A stretch of DNA of 47,202 nucleotides from Rhizobacter sp. (GCA_023954175.1 JAMLIM010000024.1:1-47202), one strand, 5' to 3'. Positions 1 to 10,445 are shown, counted from the first letter of the stretch. Program-made: numbers and translations. Notes: generated by a model from the letters alone, not told the origin.

Positions 1-864
1 CGCATCCGCGCTTTGGCGCTGCAGCATGGCCAGGACACGGGCCACGACACCGCGCAGTTCACGCCGATCGACGATCATGTCGAGCGCGCCCTTTTGCAGC
101 AGGAATTCGCTGCGCTGGAAGCCCTCGGGCAGCTTTTCGCGCACCGTGTTCTCGATCACGCGCGGGCCGGCGAAGCCGATCAGCGCCTTGGGCTCGGCAA
201 TCACGATATCGCCGACGAACGCGAAGCTCGCGGAAACGCCGCCCATCGTCGGGTCGGACAGCACGCTGACATAGGGCAGCCGCGCCTTGGCAAGCTGGGT
301 CAGCGCGGCGTTCGTCTTGGCCATCTGCATCAGGCTCAGCAGGCCCTCCTGCATGCGCGCGCCGCCGGTGGCGGTGAAACTGATGAACGGCGTCTTCTGC
401 TCGATCGCGGTCTCGACGCCGCGCACGAAGCGCTCGCCGACGACCGAACCCATCGACCCGCCCATGAAATCGAACTCGAAGCAGGCGACGACGACCGGGA
501 TCGTGTGCACCGCTCCGCCGACCACGATCAGCGCGTCGGTTTCGCCCGTGGCTTCCAGTGCTTCCTTCAAGCGTTCCGGGTACTTCTTGCTATCGCGGAA
601 CTTCAGCGCGTCGACCGGCAGCACTTCCTGCCCGATTTCGTAGCGGCCCTCGGGGTCCAGGAAGGCATCGAGCCGCGCTCGCGCGCCGATGCGGTGATGG
701 TGCGCGCACTTCGGGCAGACGTTGACGTTCTGTTCGAGATCGGTTTTGTAGAGCACCGTCTCGCAGGCCGGGCACTTGAACCACAGCCCCTCGGGCACCG
801 TGCGCCGCTCGCTCGGGTCGGTCGGCTGGATCTTCGACGGAAGGAGTTTTTCGAGCCAACTCAT
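1..864 (-). CDS. accD: Acetyl-CoA carboxylase carboxyltransferase subunit beta, 3' end cut by window edge
   Basis: AccD pairs with AccA to transfer the carboxyl group from carboxybiotin to acetyl-CoA, making malonyl-CoA for fatty acid synthesis in the cytosol. The 288 visible codons begin MSWLEKLLP. They carry the N-terminal zinc ribbon as two CPxC pairs (CPAC, then CPKC about 20 residues later), followed by the crotonase-like carboxyltransferase core with [23 protein letters not shown] and [12 protein letters not shown]. Known AccD proteins are about 290 residues, so only the last few codons and the stop are missing. The ATG overlaps the trpA stop as ATGA, so translation is probably coupled to the trp genes. 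An accD gene directly after trpA is usual in beta- and gammaproteobacteria. Confidence 0.96.
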   Translation of the reverse strand, partial: MSWLEKLLPSKIQPTDPSERRTVPEGLWFKCPACETVLYKTDLEQNVNVCPKCAHHHRIGARARLDAFLDPEGRYEIGQEVLPVDALKFRDSKKYPERLKEALEATGETDALIVVGGAVHTIPVVVACFEFDFMGGSMGSVVGERFVRGVETAIEQKTPFISFTATGGARMQEGLLSLMQMAKTNAALTQLAKARLPYVSVLSDPTMGGVSASFAFVGDIVIAEPKALIGFAGPRVIENTVREKLPEGFQRSEFLLQKGALDMIVDRRELRGVVARVLAMLQRQSADA

Positions 865-1724
865 GTTCGGGGTGCTCCTGTGCTTGCGCCGGCGCGCGCT
901 TCGTTGCCGCCCTCGGTCGCGTCCAGCGCGGCGCGGATCTCGGCGATGAATGCGCCGGCGACCTGAGCGACATTGTCGCGCGACTCGACGGCGAGCAGTT
1001 GAACGAGGCGCGATCCGATCACAACGGCATCCGCGACTTGCGCAACCGCGCTTGCGGTCGCCGCATCGCGGATGCCGAAGCCGACCGCAAGTGGGATCTG
1101 CACGTGCGCCCGGATGCGCGGCAGCATCTGCACCACCGCCGCCACGTCGAGATGCCCGGCCCCGGTCACGCCCATGAGCGAGACGCAGTACACATAGCCG
1201 CGTGCGACGCGCGCCACGTCGCGCATGCGTTGCTCGGTCGAGGTCGGCGCGAGCAGAAAGATCGGGTCGAGCCCGGCCGCCCGCAACTGCCCGGCGAAGG
1301 CTTCGCACTCCTCCGGCGGATAGTCGACCACCAGAACGCCATCGACGCCCGCCGCGCGCGCGTCGGCTACAAATGTGCCTTCGCCGTGGCGCTGGTCGTA
1401 GCGCTCGAAGGAATTCGCGTAGCCCATGAGGACGATCGGCGTGCCCGCGTCGTGAGCACGAAAGGAGCGTACCGCCGCGAGCACATGGCTCAATCCGATG
1501 CCCTTGACGAGTGCCCGCTCGCAGGCCTTCTGGATCACCGGGCCTTCGGCCATCGGGTCGGAGAACGGCACCCCGAGTTCGATCACGTCGGCACCGCCCT
1601 TGGCCAGCGCGAGCATGATGTCGACCGTCGAATCCGCATGCGGGTCGCCCGCCATCATGTAGGGCACGAGGCCCTTGCGGCCCTTGGCCTTCAGCGCATC
1701 GAAGGTCGCTGCGATGCGGCTCAT
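861..1724 (-). CDS. trpA: Tryptophan synthase alpha chain
   Basis: TrpA cleaves indole-3-glycerol phosphate to indole and glyceraldehyde 3-phosphate, and indole passes through a tunnel to TrpB. The 287-residue product is a single TIM-barrel domain with the catalytic Glu at residue 49 ([12 protein letters not shown]) and the phosphate-binding end [10 protein letters not shown]. The second catalytic acid, Asp60 in the Salmonella enzyme, lies in a DPLADGP-type motif; here the motif reads DPMAEGP, so residue 60 is Glu. The rest of the protein looks normal ([12 protein letters not shown] loop, VVIGSRLVQ). The start overlaps the trpB stop as ATGA and the stop overlaps the accD start in the same way, so the three genes form one coupled unit. 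Confidence 0.96.
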   Translation of the reverse strand: MSRIAATFDALKAKGRKGLVPYMMAGDPHADSTVDIMLALAKGGADVIELGVPFSDPMAEGPVIQKACERALVKGIGLSHVLAAVRSFRAHDAGTPIVLMGYANSFERYDQRHGEGTFVADARAAGVDGVLVVDYPPEECEAFAGQLRAAGLDPIFLLAPTSTEQRMRDVARVARGYVYCVSLMGVTGAGHLDVAAVVQMLPRIRAHVQIPLAVGFGIRDAATASAVAQVADAVVIGSRLVQLLAVESRDNVAQVAGAFIAEIRAALDATEGGNEARAGASTGAPRT

Positions 1725-2986
1725 GCGCCTGCTCCCTGCGCCGAAGGCGTGCTGACTGCGCCCGGCTTCTGGCACGACGGCCGACAGAAGAAGTCCGCGC
1801 CCGAGATGTCGGCGACCGTGCCGATGTCCTTGTCGCCGCGGCCCGAAAGATTGACGAGCAATTGCTGGTCGCTGCGCATCGTCGGCGCAAGCTTCATTGC
1901 GTAGGCGAGCGCGTGCGCCGATTCGAGCGCCGGAATGATGCCTTCCGCGCGGCAGAGGTGATGAAAGGCCTGCAGGGCCTCGGCATCGGTGATGCCGACG
2001 TACTCGGCACGCCCGATGTCCTTCAGGTGCGCGTGCTCGGGGCCGACGCCCGGATAGTCGAGCCCGGCCGAGACCGAATGCGTCTCCGTGATCTGGCCGT
2101 TCTCGTCCTGCAGCAGATAGGTCCGGTTGCCATGCAGCACGCCCGGCGAGCCGCGCTGGAGCGAGGCCGCGTGCTTGCCGCTGTCCAGGCCCAGCCCGGC
2201 CGCCTCGACGCCGATCAGGCGCGTGCCTGCGTAGCCGATGTAGGGGTAGAAGATGCCGATGGCGTTGCTGCCGCCGCCCACGCAGGCGATCACGGCGTCG
2301 GGTTGGCGGCCGGTCATCTCGGGCATCTGCACCAGGCACTCGTCGCCGATCACGCGCTGGAAGTCGCGCACCATCATCGGGTACGGATGCGGCCCGGCAA
2401 CCGTGCCGATGATGTAGAACGTGTTCTCGACGTTCGTCACCCAGTCCCGCATCGCCTCGTTGAGCGCGTCCTTCAGCGTCTTCGAGCCGCTCTCGACCGG
2501 CACCACCGTCGCGCCGAGCAACTTCATTCGATAGACGTTCGGCGACTGGCGCTTCACGTCCTCGCTGCCCATGTAGACGACGCATTCCGTGCCGTAGCGG
2601 GCACAGATCGTCGCCGTCGCCACGCCATGCTGGCCGGCGCCGGTCTCGGCGATCACGCGGGGCTTGCCCATGCGGCGTGCGAGCAGCGCCTGGCCGATCG
2701 TGTTGTTGACCTTGTGCGCGCCGGTGTGGTTCAGGTCCTCGCGCTTGAGGTAGATCTGCGCGCCGCCGAGTTCGCGACTGGTGCGCGCCGCGTGGTAGAT
2801 CGGGCTCGGCCGGCCGACGAAATGCGCGAGTTCGTTGCGGTACTCGGCGATGAACTCGGGATCGTCACGGTAGCGCGCGTAAGCAGCCTTCAGTTCGTCG
2901 AGCGCATGGATCAGCGTTTCGGCGACGAAGGTGCCGCCATAGGGCCCGAAGTGCCCACGGGCATCGGGCTGGTCGTAGTTCAACAT
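1721..2986 (-). CDS. trpB: Tryptophan synthase beta chain
   Basis: TrpB condenses indole with serine on pyridoxal phosphate to give tryptophan, in an alpha2-beta2 complex with TrpA. The 421-residue product has the usual start ([14 protein letters not shown]). The PLP lysine is at about residue 92 in [11 protein letters not shown], the carboxylate loop is [13 protein letters not shown], the PLP phosphate loop is [10 protein letters not shown], and the C-terminal part has [10 protein letters not shown]. The ATG is 11 bases downstream of the trpF stop (AGGACACATTCCCC precedes it), and the stop overlaps the trpA start. Length and motifs match an ordinary TrpB1 enzyme. The last 25 or so residues, rich in Pro, Ala and Gly, are a little longer than usual. 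Confidence 0.97.
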   Translation of the reverse strand: MLNYDQPDARGHFGPYGGTFVAETLIHALDELKAAYARYRDDPEFIAEYRNELAHFVGRPSPIYHAARTSRELGGAQIYLKREDLNHTGAHKVNNTIGQALLARRMGKPRVIAETGAGQHGVATATICARYGTECVVYMGSEDVKRQSPNVYRMKLLGATVVPVESGSKTLKDALNEAMRDWVTNVENTFYIIGTVAGPHPYPMMVRDFQRVIGDECLVQMPEMTGRQPDAVIACVGGGSNAIGIFYPYIGYAGTRLIGVEAAGLGLDSGKHAASLQRGSPGVLHGNRTYLLQDENGQITETHSVSAGLDYPGVGPEHAHLKDIGRAEYVGITDAEALQAFHHLCRAEGIIPALESAHALAYAMKLAPTMRSDQQLLVNLSGRGDKDIGTVADISGADFFCRPSCQKPGAVSTPSAQGAGA

Positions 2987-3000
2987 GGGGAATGTGTCCT

Positions 3001-3648
3001 TCAGGATTCGGTGTCGGCGATGCGCGCATCCGCTTCGCGGACCGCATCGCAGAACCGGCGCATGGCCACGGCATCCTTGATGCCCTTGGCGCTCTCCACG
3101 CCGGAGCTCACGTCAACGGCCCAGGGCCGCACCTGAAGAATGCCTGCAATCACATTTGCGGCATGCAACCCACCAGACAAAACGAGCGGACGGGACACGC
3201 CGCGCGGAACCTGTGACCAATCGAAGACCTTTCCGCCCCCGCCATAGCCCTCGACGGCAGCGTCGAGCAACAGGCCGCGGGCGTCGGCAAACTGTCGTGC
3301 GAAGTCTAGCAAATCGAAGCTTGGCGCCATGCGGGCGGCGCGCAGGTAGGCGCGCTTCGCACGGTTGCACTCGGCGGGCGTCTCGTCGCCGTGAAACTGC
3401 AGCAGCATGTGCGGAATGGCATCGACTGCTCGGTCGATCCATTCCGGCGCAGCGTTCACGAAGAGGCCGACCGGCGTGACGAAGGGCGGCAGCCGCCCGG
3501 CCAACTGCGCCGCGCGGTCGATATCGACGCAGCGCGGGCTCTTGTCGTACAGCACGAAGCCGATGGCGTCGGCGCCGGCATCCACCGCTGCCTGCACATC
3601 GGCTTCGCGGGTCAGGCCGCAGATCTTGATGCGCGTGCGTCGGTGCAA
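3001..3648 (-). CDS. trpF: Phosphoribosylanthranilate isomerase
   Basis: TrpF converts phosphoribosylanthranilate to its carboxyphenylamino-deoxyribulose form in tryptophan synthesis. The product is a TIM barrel of about 215 residues. It shows the catalytic Cys in [12 protein letters not shown], the strand VGLFVNA, LQFHGDE, the Asp-bearing [14 protein letters not shown], and the phosphate site SGGL and DVSSGVE. The start is uncertain. I chose TTG at 3648 because it puts the conserved IKICG strand near the N-terminus, as in known TrpF proteins, and lies 14 bases past the truA stop. An ATG at 3690 would add 14 residues and overlap truA. Together with trpB, trpA and accD it forms a tight minus-strand operon. 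Confidence 0.92.
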   Translation of the reverse strand: MHRRTRIKICGLTREADVQAAVDAGADAIGFVLYDKSPRCVDIDRAAQLAGRLPPFVTPVGLFVNAAPEWIDRAVDAIPHMLLQFHGDETPAECNRAKRAYLRAARMAPSFDLLDFARQFADARGLLLDAAVEGYGGGGKVFDWSQVPRGVSRPLVLSGGLHAANVIAGILQVRPWAVDVSSGVESAKGIKDAVAMRRFCDAVREADARIADTES

Positions 3649-3661
3649 GGGTGGATTCGCT

Positions 3662-4447
3662 TCAGGGCGGCCAGTCGCTCGCCGGAACATGGGCCGGGAT
3701 GGCCCAGTGCGCATCGTAGTACGGTCCGACGAAGTACAGGCCGGCCGCGGCGAAGGTCGGGGCCGCCACCTCCCGGCGGCGCGTGGCGAGCACCTCTGCC
3801 AGCCAGGCGGTCGTGCGCCGGCCGCTGCCGACCGCGACAAGGCAACCCATGATGTTGCGCACCATGTGGTGCAGGAACGCATTGGCGTCGAAATCGAATC
3901 GCCAGTACGCACCGCGGCGCGAGATGTCCACGCTGCGCAGGGTCTTGACAGGCGACGCGGCCTGGCATTCGGCCGAGCGGAACGCGCTGAAGTCGTGCTC
4001 GCCGATCAGCAGGGCGGCTGCGTCCTGCATCGCCGCGCCGTCCAGCGGCCGGAAGACCCAGCCCGCCAGGCCGGACTCGAGCGCCGGCCGCACCGGCGAC
4101 TCGAGCACGATGTAGCGGTAGCGCCGCCCGCGCGCGAGATTTCGGGCGTGGAAATCGCCCCCTACGGGCACGCTCCACTGCACGGCGATGTCGTCCGGCA
4201 GGTATCGGTTGACGCCACGCACCCATGACAGGGGCGCGCGCTCGACCTCGGTATCGAAATGCACGACCTGGTTGATCGCATGCACGCCGGCATCGGTGCG
4301 GCCGGCGCACAGCGTCCGAACGGGCTGGTCGGCGAAGGTGGACAGCGCCCGCTCGAGGCGGTCCTGCACGGTGCGGCCGCCGCGCTGGCTCTGCCAGCCT
4401 TGATAGGCCTGGCCGCGATAGCCGACGCCGAGCGCCACCCGCGTCAC
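3662..4447 (-). CDS. truA: tRNA pseudouridine(38-40) synthase
   Basis: TruA isomerises uridines 38, 39 and 40 of the tRNA anticodon arm to pseudouridine. The 261-residue product starts at GTG and has the family features in order: GVGYRGQAYQGWQSQ near residue 8, the catalytic Asp in CAGRTDAGVHA near residue 50, RRYRYIVL, and FLHHMVRNIMG in the C-terminal half. The length is typical. It lies between fimV and trpF, a conserved position in Burkholderiales, with 49 bases after fimV and 14 bases before the trpF start chosen here, so it is probably transcribed with both. Confidence 0.95.
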   Translation of the reverse strand: MTRVALGVGYRGQAYQGWQSQRGGRTVQDRLERALSTFADQPVRTLCAGRTDAGVHAINQVVHFDTEVERAPLSWVRGVNRYLPDDIAVQWSVPVGGDFHARNLARGRRYRYIVLESPVRPALESGLAGWVFRPLDGAAMQDAAALLIGEHDFSAFRSAECQAASPVKTLRSVDISRRGAYWRFDFDANAFLHHMVRNIMGCLVAVGSGRRTTAWLAEVLATRRREVAAPTFAAAGLYFVGPYYDAHWAIPAHVPASDWPP

Positions 4448-4496
4448 CGCCGCAGCTCCGGCGTTCGCCGCGCGGCGCGTGACACAGTTACCGCAC

Positions 4497-7166
4497 TCAG
4501 CTCAGCTTGTTGAGCATGCTGCGCGCCTTGGCCTGGACCGCGCCGTCGGCGCGGGCGATGACTTCCTGCAGCAGCTCGCGCGCACCGTCCGTGTCGCCGA
4601 TCTGGCGGAACTCCTCGGCGAGTTCGAGCTTGCGCTCGAAGGGGTCGACGCCGTCGTCCTCGAGCTCGGGAAGTTCCGAGACGCGCGAGTCCGGACCGGA
4701 AGAATCCGTCCCCGTTTCGGGCACAGCTGCCGGAGCGGGCGGCGCTGCGGCCGGTGCGTCGAGGTCGAGCGAGATTTCGCTCAGATCGAATTCCAGGCTC
4801 AGGTCACGCGGCTGCGCGGCGTCACCCACCGCCAGCGGCGACGAGGGCGCTTCGAGCGGCAGCTCGAATGTGAGCGCGTCATCCGCACTCGCCTGCGTCA
4901 TCGGCTGCGTCTTTTCCGGCAACGCCGGCGGCGAGCCCAGGTCGAGGTCGAGATCGAGGTCGAGATCGAGGCCCTCGTCCGCAGACGGCGCCTCGGCTGA
5001 AGGCGCCGCCGCACCCGCGGCCGCCGCCGCGGCCGAAGTGGCCACCATCGCGTTGAACTGGGACGGCGACGGCAGCACCGATTGCGGCATCGTGCTCGCG
5101 CCGAGCGGCTCCTGCGGTTGCTCGTCGCCACCGGCAGCGAGCGCCGGCCGACCACCCGGCTGGTAGAGCGGGTTCTCGGGGTCGATCTGGGCGCCGAGTT
5201 CCTGCGCCGCATCCCACTCTTCGCCACGGCCACCGGTCAGGGTGTAGAGCTGCGTCGCGAGCAGTTCGAAGCCCTTGGTGTCGCGCCGCTTGGCATAGAC
5301 CTCGAGCAGCTTGCTGCGAATGGCCATGCGATCGGGCTGCGCGCGCAACGCTTCCTTCAGGATCTCTTCGGCCTGCAGGTCGCGCCCGTAGGCGAGATAC
5401 ACGTCCGCTTCGGCCACCGGGTCGACATCGCCGATCGCGTCGAGCTGGCTCAGCGAGTAGCTCATCGAAGACGGCGCGCCGGTTGCCGCGCCTTCGCGCG
5501 TGTCGATGCGCTGGCCGCCGCTGACGCCGAAGAAGGAGTCGGGCTGCAGGCGGCTCTCGAGGAAGGACGTCTCGCCGCTGTCCTTGCCCTTGCGCTTGAC
5601 GTAGCGGTAGACGCCGAAGCCGGCGAGCAAGGCGACGACGAGGCCCGCACCGCCGAGCGCCATCGGATCGTCGAGCATGGAGCCGATCAGGCTCGGCTCG
5701 TCCGCGGCCGGGGTCACGGGCGCTGCAGGCGGTTTGGCCTTGGCAACTGCCGCCGATGCCGGTGCGGGTGCGGCTGCGGGCGCCGCCGAAGCGGGCATCG
5801 CGGCAGTGGCAACCGCCACCGAGGCCGCAGCCTCGGGCAAAGAAGCTGGGGGCGGCGCCGCTTCCGGGGCCTTGGCGACCACCGCCACGGCAGGCGCCGC
5901 TGCCGACGCTGCGGCCGGCGCAGCCGCCGGCGCCGAGGTCGTGGGCGCAACCGCCGGCTTGGCGGCCGTGGCGGCAGCGAGCTTTTGCAGGTCGTCGACG
6001 TTCTTCTTCAGTTCGGCGGCACGCGCCGCCGAGTCCTTCGCCTCGCGCTCCTTGGACAACTGCTCCTCGGGGGCCGAGGCCTTCACGCTGCCCTTGCTGA
6101 GTGTCAACTTGTCGGGGGCGGATGCCGCGGACTGCTTGCGGTCGTCGACCGCTGCCTGCACCTTGCCGCTCGCCTGTCGCGTACCGCCCTCGGGCGCGGC
6201 GACGGCGGCGCCCGCCAGGCGCTGACGGTAGGCGTTGAAGTCCGCGCTTTGCGCCTGGATGATCTGTCGTGCCTCGCCGGACGGGATGGCCTTTGCCGCA
6301 TCGCTCTGCTGCACATTGAGCAAAGCGCCGGCTTTGAGCCGATTCATGTTCTCGCCGATGAAGGCCTCTGGATTGGCGCGGTACAGCGCGACCAGCATCT
6401 GGTCGAGCGAGACATCGCCCGCAGCGTTCTGTGCCTGCGCGATGCCATAGAGGGTATCGCCGCGCTTGACGCGATAGGTGTCGGCCGCAGGGGCCGCGGC
6501 GGCCGCCTTGCGCGGTTCGGGCGCGGGCGCCGCTGTCGGCGCTGGGACCGGCGCCGGCCTGGGCGTGGCGGTCTTCGTTTCCGGCGCACGCGCGGCAGGC
6601 GCGGGTGCCGGCGCAGGTGCCGGCGGACGTGTTTCGAGCATCGCCGGCGGCGGCTTCGTGACCGCACGCGGCTGGGCCGGGGTGGCGGGCGGCGCGGCGG
6701 AGACGATCGCGGGCGTCGCCGGCTGCGCGGCGGGCGCCTGTGCGCGGGTCGTTGGCGGGTCGAACAGCAGGGTGTACTCGCGCACCAGCCGCCCGGTGTT
6801 CCAGTTCAGCTCGAGGATGACGTCGACGAAGGGTTCCTGCACCGCACGATCGCTGCTCAGCCGCAGATACGGGCGCCCGTCGGGGCGGCGCTGCAGCAGC
6901 ACCTGGGCGCCCGTCAGGATCGCGTTGTAGTCGACGCCGGCGGCCTGATAGGCCTCGGGCGTGGCGATCCTGATCTTCAGATTGGACGCCTCGTCCGGCG
7001 ACATGCTGCTCACGTCGATCTCGGCGCGAAGCCCTTCGCCGAGCTTGGACTGCACGACGAGCGGGCCGAGCCCCAGGGCCCAGGCACCCGGCATGGCCAG
7101 ACACAAGGCTGCCGCGGCAACCCTCGAGAGGGCAAAGCGCCCAGGCATCAGCGACGAACTTTTCAA
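4497..7166 (-). CDS. fimV: FimV-type polar peptidoglycan-binding inner-membrane protein
   Basis: FimV/HubP proteins are polar organisers; in Pseudomonas FimV supports twitching motility and type IV pilus function. In order, this protein of about 889 residues has a signal peptide ending near ALGLGP, the FimV N-terminal domain, a long Pro/Ala linker, a LysM domain at about 232-290 (YRVKRGDTLYGIAQAQN), a short coiled segment at about 370-400 (LSKEREAKDSAARAAELKK), a second Ala/Pro linker, one membrane helix at about 505-525 (LGGAGLVVALLAGFGVYRYV), TPR-like helices, an acidic Asp-Leu repeat, and the conserved C-terminal FimV domain (FERKLELAEEFRQIGDTDGA). I chose the TTG at 7166 because GGGAGA lies five bases upstream; an in-frame ATG at 7148 is the alternative. 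No pilus gene is in the window. Confidence 0.9.
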   Translation of the reverse strand: MKSSSLMPGRFALSRVAAAALCLAMPGAWALGLGPLVVQSKLGEGLRAEIDVSSMSPDEASNLKIRIATPEAYQAAGVDYNAILTGAQVLLQRRPDGRPYLRLSSDRAVQEPFVDVILELNWNTGRLVREYTLLFDPPTTRAQAPAAQPATPAIVSAAPPATPAQPRAVTKPPPAMLETRPPAPAPAPAPAARAPETKTATPRPAPVPAPTAAPAPEPRKAAAAAPAADTYRVKRGDTLYGIAQAQNAAGDVSLDQMLVALYRANPEAFIGENMNRLKAGALLNVQQSDAAKAIPSGEARQIIQAQSADFNAYRQRLAGAAVAAPEGGTRQASGKVQAAVDDRKQSAASAPDKLTLSKGSVKASAPEEQLSKEREAKDSAARAAELKKNVDDLQKLAAATAAKPAVAPTTSAPAAAPAAASAAAPAVAVVAKAPEAAPPPASLPEAAASVAVATAAMPASAAPAAAPAPASAAVAKAKPPAAPVTPAADEPSLIGSMLDDPMALGGAGLVVALLAGFGVYRYVKRKGKDSGETSFLESRLQPDSFFGVSGGQRIDTREGAATGAPSSMSYSLSQLDAIGDVDPVAEADVYLAYGRDLQAEEILKEALRAQPDRMAIRSKLLEVYAKRRDTKGFELLATQLYTLTGGRGEEWDAAQELGAQIDPENPLYQPGGRPALAAGGDEQPQEPLGASTMPQSVLPSPSQFNAMVATSAAAAAAGAAAPSAEAPSADEGLDLDLDLDLDLGSPPALPEKTQPMTQASADDALTFELPLEAPSSPLAVGDAAQPRDLSLEFDLSEISLDLDAPAAAPPAPAAVPETGTDSSGPDSRVSELPELEDDGVDPFERKLELAEEFRQIGDTDGARELLQEVIARADGAVQAKARSMLNKLS
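4941..4970 (-). repeat. Five-copy hexanucleotide repeat inside fimV
   Basis: Five tandem copies of (G/A)TCGAG on the plus strand encode an alternating Leu-Asp stretch in the acidic cytoplasmic part of FimV. Acidic low-complexity stretches are common in FimV/HubP proteins. The hexamer keeps the reading frame, so copy-number changes would only alter the length of the acidic tract. Confidence 0.8.
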
Positions 7167-7436
7167 GGCATCTCCCAATCGATCGAACGGGCGGGCAGCG
7201 CCACGCGCAGGTGCGGGCCGCCTTGGAGGCGGAAGGGTCCGAAGCTTTGCATTGTGATCGGGCCGGGCCGGCCGCAGGCCGCAAACAGCGCCGGCTTCGC
7301 GCCGTAAATCACAATAACATCAGGCAGATAGGGTGACAAGCTCATGCATCGCCTGACATTTGCCGCAGACACACTCCGATACCGTCGGAGGCGGCGGACG
7401 TTGTGATCAGGCAACGCATACGCACTCGTCAGCCCC
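7167..7436. other. Intergenic region between asd and fimV
   Basis: This 270-base gap lies between asd and fimV, both on the minus strand, so it should hold the fimV promoter. I see one clean inverted repeat at 7374-7390 (CTCCGA, five-base loop, TCGGAG), located after asd. It has no T-run on the minus strand after it, so it is only a weak terminator candidate. No convincing -35/-10 pair and no small gene are apparent. Confidence 0.5.
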
Positions 7437-8570
7437 TCAGCGTTCGAGCAGGATGCGCAGCATGCGCCGCAACGGCTCGGCCGCACCCCACAGCAGTTGA
7501 TCGCCGATCGTGAACGCGCCCAGGTAGCGGGGGCCGAGCGCCATCTTGCGCAGCCGGCCGACCGGGATGTACATCGAGCCCGACACCGCGACCGGCGTGA
7601 GCTGGCGTACGGACGCCTCGCGCGTGTTCGGCACGAGCTTCACCCACGGGTTGTCACTGGCAATCATCTGCTCGATATCGGCCAGCGGCACGTCGCTCTT
7701 GAGCTTGATCGTCAGTGCCTGGCTGTGGCAGCGCATGGCGCCGACGCGCACGCAGATCGAATCAATCGGCACCGCGGGCGTCTTGAACGGCGCGCCGCGG
7801 CCGAGGATCTTGTTCGTCTCGGCGCCGCCCTTCCACTCTTCCAGGCTGGTGCCGTCGCCGCGGTCGGCATCGATCCAGGGGATCAGGCTGCCGCCGAGCG
7901 GGACGCCGAAGTGCGCCGTCTCGTCGTCGCCGAGCGCGCGCTGCTTGTCGATCACGAGGCGGTCGATCTCGAGGATCGCCGACGCCGGGTCGTCCAGCAG
8001 CGCCCGCACTTCGGCGTTGAGCGTGCCGTACTGCGTCAGCAGCTCGCGCATGTGCTGCGCGCCGCCGCCGGACGCCGCCTGGTAGGTCGTGCAGGTCATC
8101 CACTCGACGAGGTCGGCCTTGAACAGGGCGCCGACCCCCATCAGCATGCAGCTCACGGTGCAGTTGCCGCCAGCATAGTCGCGCACGCCGCGGGCGAGCG
8201 CCTCGTCGATCACGGGCCGGTTCACCGGGTCCAGGATGATGACGGCGTCGTCGTTCATGCGCAGCGTCTTCGCGGCGTCGATCCAGTAGCCCTTCCAGCC
8301 CGCCGCGCGCAGCGCCGGATGAACTTTCTTCGTGTACTCGCCGCCCTGCGCGGTGATGATGATGTCGCAGCGCGCGAGCGCTTTCAGGTCGTGCGCGTCC
8401 TGCAGCGTCGTCTCGTTCTTCGCCTGCGCCGGTGCCTTGCCGCCCGCGTTGCTCGTGCTGAAGAAGAGCGGCTCGATAAGGTCGAAGTCCCCCTCGGCCT
8501 GCATGCGGTCCATCAACACCGAGCCGACCATGCCGCGCCAGCCCACCATTCCTACCAAAGTCGAAGCCAT
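7437..8570 (-). CDS. asd: Aspartate-semialdehyde dehydrogenase
   Basis: Asd reduces aspartyl phosphate to aspartate semialdehyde with NADPH, at the branch to lysine/diaminopimelate, threonine and methionine. The 377-residue product starts [19 protein letters not shown], a Rossmann fold with the NADP-binding loop at residues 7-16. The active-site cysteine is in [10 protein letters not shown], the substrate-binding segment is around [10 protein letters not shown], and the catalytic His is near [11 protein letters not shown]. The length fits the gammaproteobacterial-type Asd of about 370 residues. The ATG at 8570 follows GGGAA. It sits 67 bases downstream of leuB and is probably part of the leu transcription unit, as in other Burkholderiales. 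Confidence 0.96.
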   Translation of the reverse strand: MASTLVGMVGWRGMVGSVLMDRMQAEGDFDLIEPLFFSTSNAGGKAPAQAKNETTLQDAHDLKALARCDIIITAQGGEYTKKVHPALRAAGWKGYWIDAAKTLRMNDDAVIILDPVNRPVIDEALARGVRDYAGGNCTVSCMLMGVGALFKADLVEWMTCTTYQAASGGGAQHMRELLTQYGTLNAEVRALLDDPASAILEIDRLVIDKQRALGDDETAHFGVPLGGSLIPWIDADRGDGTSLEEWKGGAETNKILGRGAPFKTPAVPIDSICVRVGAMRCHSQALTIKLKSDVPLADIEQMIASDNPWVKLVPNTREASVRQLTPVAVSGSMYIPVGRLRKMALGPRYLGAFTIGDQLLWGAAEPLRRMLRILLER

Positions 8571-8637
8571 TTCCCGTCTCACTTTTCAATCAGATTTGAA
8601 TTGCCTCGCGCTGCGGCGAAGCCCCATCGGTGTGCGC

Positions 8638-9717
8638 TCAGCCCTGGCGTTTCAAGGCGGCCACCACGGCGTCGCCCATCGCCTCGGTGCCGACCTGGGT
8701 CGTACCGGCACTGTGGATATCGGCCGTGCGCAGGCCCTGGCTCAGCACGTTCTTCACCGCCGCCTCGATGCGATCCGCAGCCGCTGCCTGATTCAGGCTG
8801 AAGCGCAGCATCATCGCCGCCGAGAGAATCGTCGCCAGCGGGTTCGCGACACCCTTGCCGGCGATGTCGGGCGCGCTGCCATGGCTTGGCTCGTAGAGGC
8901 CCTTGGCCGCAGCGTCGAGCGACGCCGAGGGCAGCATGCCGATCGACCCCGTCAACATCGCCGCCTCGTCCGACAGGATGTCGCCGAACATGTTGCCGGT
9001 GACGATGACGTCGAAGCTCTTCGGCGCCCTCACGAGTTGCATCGCCGCGTTGTCGACGTACATGTGGTCGAGCGCGACATCCGGGTACTGCGCGTGGACC
9101 TCGGTCACCACGTCCTTCCAGAACTGGAAGGTCTCGAGCACGTTGGCCTTGTCGACGCTCGTCAGCCGCTTGCTTCGCTTGCGCGCCGCCTGGAATGCGA
9201 CGTGCGCGATGCGCTCGATCTCCGGGCGCGTGTAGCGCATGGTGTCGAAGGCCTCTTCCGCACCGGCGAACGCGCCATCGGCTGCGACGCGCCGGCCGCG
9301 CGGCTGGCCGAAGTAGATGTCGCCCGTCAACTCGCGGATGATCAGGATGTCGAGCCCTGCCACCAGTTCCGGCTTCAGGCTCGACGCCGCCGTGAGCTGC
9401 TCGTAGCAGATCGCGGGCCGGAAATTGGCGAACAGCTGCAGGTGCTTGCGCAGCCCGAGGATCGCCTGCTCCGGGCGCAGCGCGCGCTCGAGCGTGTCGT
9501 ACTTCCAGTCGCCGACGGCGCCGAACAGCACGGCGTCCGCGGCCTTGGCGAGCGCGAGCGTTGCCTCCGGCAGCGGATGGCCGGCGACCTCGTAGGCCGC
9601 GCCACCGACCGGCGCCTGCTCGGCCTCGAAACGCAGGTCGAGCGCCTTCAGCGCCTTCAGCGCCTGGGCCATGATTTCGGGCCCGATGCCGTCACCCGGC
9701 AAGACTGCAATCTTCAT
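8638..9717 (-). CDS. leuB: 3-isopropylmalate dehydrogenase
   Basis: LeuB oxidises and decarboxylates 3-isopropylmalate to 2-oxoisocaproate with NAD, the third step of leucine synthesis. The 359-residue protein has the standard motifs: [10 protein letters not shown] at the N-terminus, [17 protein letters not shown] with the substrate Arg and Tyr, [16 protein letters not shown] with the catalytic Lys, [19 protein letters not shown] with the metal-binding Asp residues, and [14 protein letters not shown] in the NAD-binding loop. Length and motifs are normal. It follows leuD after 83 bases and precedes asd. Confidence 0.97.
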   Translation of the reverse strand: MKIAVLPGDGIGPEIMAQALKALKALDLRFEAEQAPVGGAAYEVAGHPLPEATLALAKAADAVLFGAVGDWKYDTLERALRPEQAILGLRKHLQLFANFRPAICYEQLTAASSLKPELVAGLDILIIRELTGDIYFGQPRGRRVAADGAFAGAEEAFDTMRYTRPEIERIAHVAFQAARKRSKRLTSVDKANVLETFQFWKDVVTEVHAQYPDVALDHMYVDNAAMQLVRAPKSFDVIVTGNMFGDILSDEAAMLTGSIGMLPSASLDAAAKGLYEPSHGSAPDIAGKGVANPLATILSAAMMLRFSLNQAAAADRIEAAVKNVLSQGLRTADIHSAGTTQVGTEAMGDAVVAALKRQG

Positions 9718-9800
9718 CGCGGATCCATCGTCAAAGTTCAGCGGCGGCCGTTGTGGTCGCTCGGGCCGCCTGGGTTCCCTGGCCTATGCCCGGCGCGTCC

Positions 9801-10445
9801 CTACAGGGTCGCCGCCAGCCACGGCATGCGCAGCAGGCGCGCCGATTCGAATTCGCGAATCTTGTCGGCGTGCTGCAGCGTGAGGCCGATCTCGTCGAGC
9901 CCGCCGAGCAGGCAGTGCTTGCGAAACGGCTCGATCTCGAAGGCGATTTCGCTGCTGTCCGGCTTGACGACGACCTGGCGCTCCAGATCGATCGTCAATG
10001 CGTAGCCGACGAACGCCGCCACCGCATCGAACAGCCGCGCCACCTCGTGCCCGGGCAGGACGATCGGCAACAGGCCGTTCTTGAAGCAGTTGTTGAAGAA
10101 GATGTCGGCGTAGCTCGGCGCGATGATGGCGCGGAACCCGTACTGATCGAGCGCCCACGGCGCGTGCTCGCGCGAGGAGCCGCAGCCGAAGTTGCTGCGC
10201 GCGAGCAGGATCGACGCCCCCTGGTAGCGCGGCTGATTCAGCACGAAGTCCGGGTTCGGCCGGCGCGACGCCGGGTCCTGCCCCGGCTCGCCCGGATCGA
10301 GGTAGCGCCAGGCGTCGAACAGGTTCGGCCCGAAACCGCTGCGGTGGATCGACTTCAGGAACTGCTTCGGGATGATCGCGTCGGTGTCGACGTTGTCACG
10401 GTCCAGTGGCGCGACCAGGCCCTTGTGCGTGTGAAAGGCTTGCAT
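9801..10445 (-). CDS. leuD: 3-isopropylmalate dehydratase small subunit
   Basis: LeuD is the swivel-domain small subunit that pairs with LeuC to isomerise 2-isopropylmalate to 3-isopropylmalate. The 214-residue protein contains [17 protein letters not shown] at the N-terminus, the substrate loop [14 protein letters not shown] and [15 protein letters not shown], all typical of the bacterial small subunit. It follows the small lipoprotein gene after 6 bases, which in turn follows leuC after 10 bases, so leuC, the lipoprotein gene and leuD are almost certainly cotranscribed. Confidence 0.97.
   Translation of the reverse strand: MQAFHTHKGLVAPLDRDNVDTDAIIPKQFLKSIHRSGFGPNLFDAWRYLDPGEPGQDPASRRPNPDFVLNQPRYQGASILLARSNFGCGSSREHAPWALDQYGFRAIIAPSYADIFFNNCFKNGLLPIVLPGHEVARLFDAVAAFVGYALTIDLERQVVVKPDSSEIAFEIEPFRKHCLLGGLDEIGLTLQHADKIREFESARLLRMPWLAATL

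Noticed and set aside
4941-4970. The hexanucleotide repeat in fimV considered as a phase-variation switch
   Set aside because: The unit is a multiple of three, so copy-number change cannot shift the frame; it can only change the length of the acidic tract.
5082-7307. A 741-codon open frame on the plus strand opposite fimV
   Set aside because: It is an antisense frame created by high GC and the repetitive Pro/Ala codons of fimV; its product is Arg/Gly-rich with no domain, and FimV features are clear on the other strand.
7374-7390. The CTCCGA/TCGGAG hairpin considered as the asd terminator
   Set aside because: There is no T-run after it on the minus strand and it stands about 50 bases past the stop, so it is only noted in the intergenic entry.
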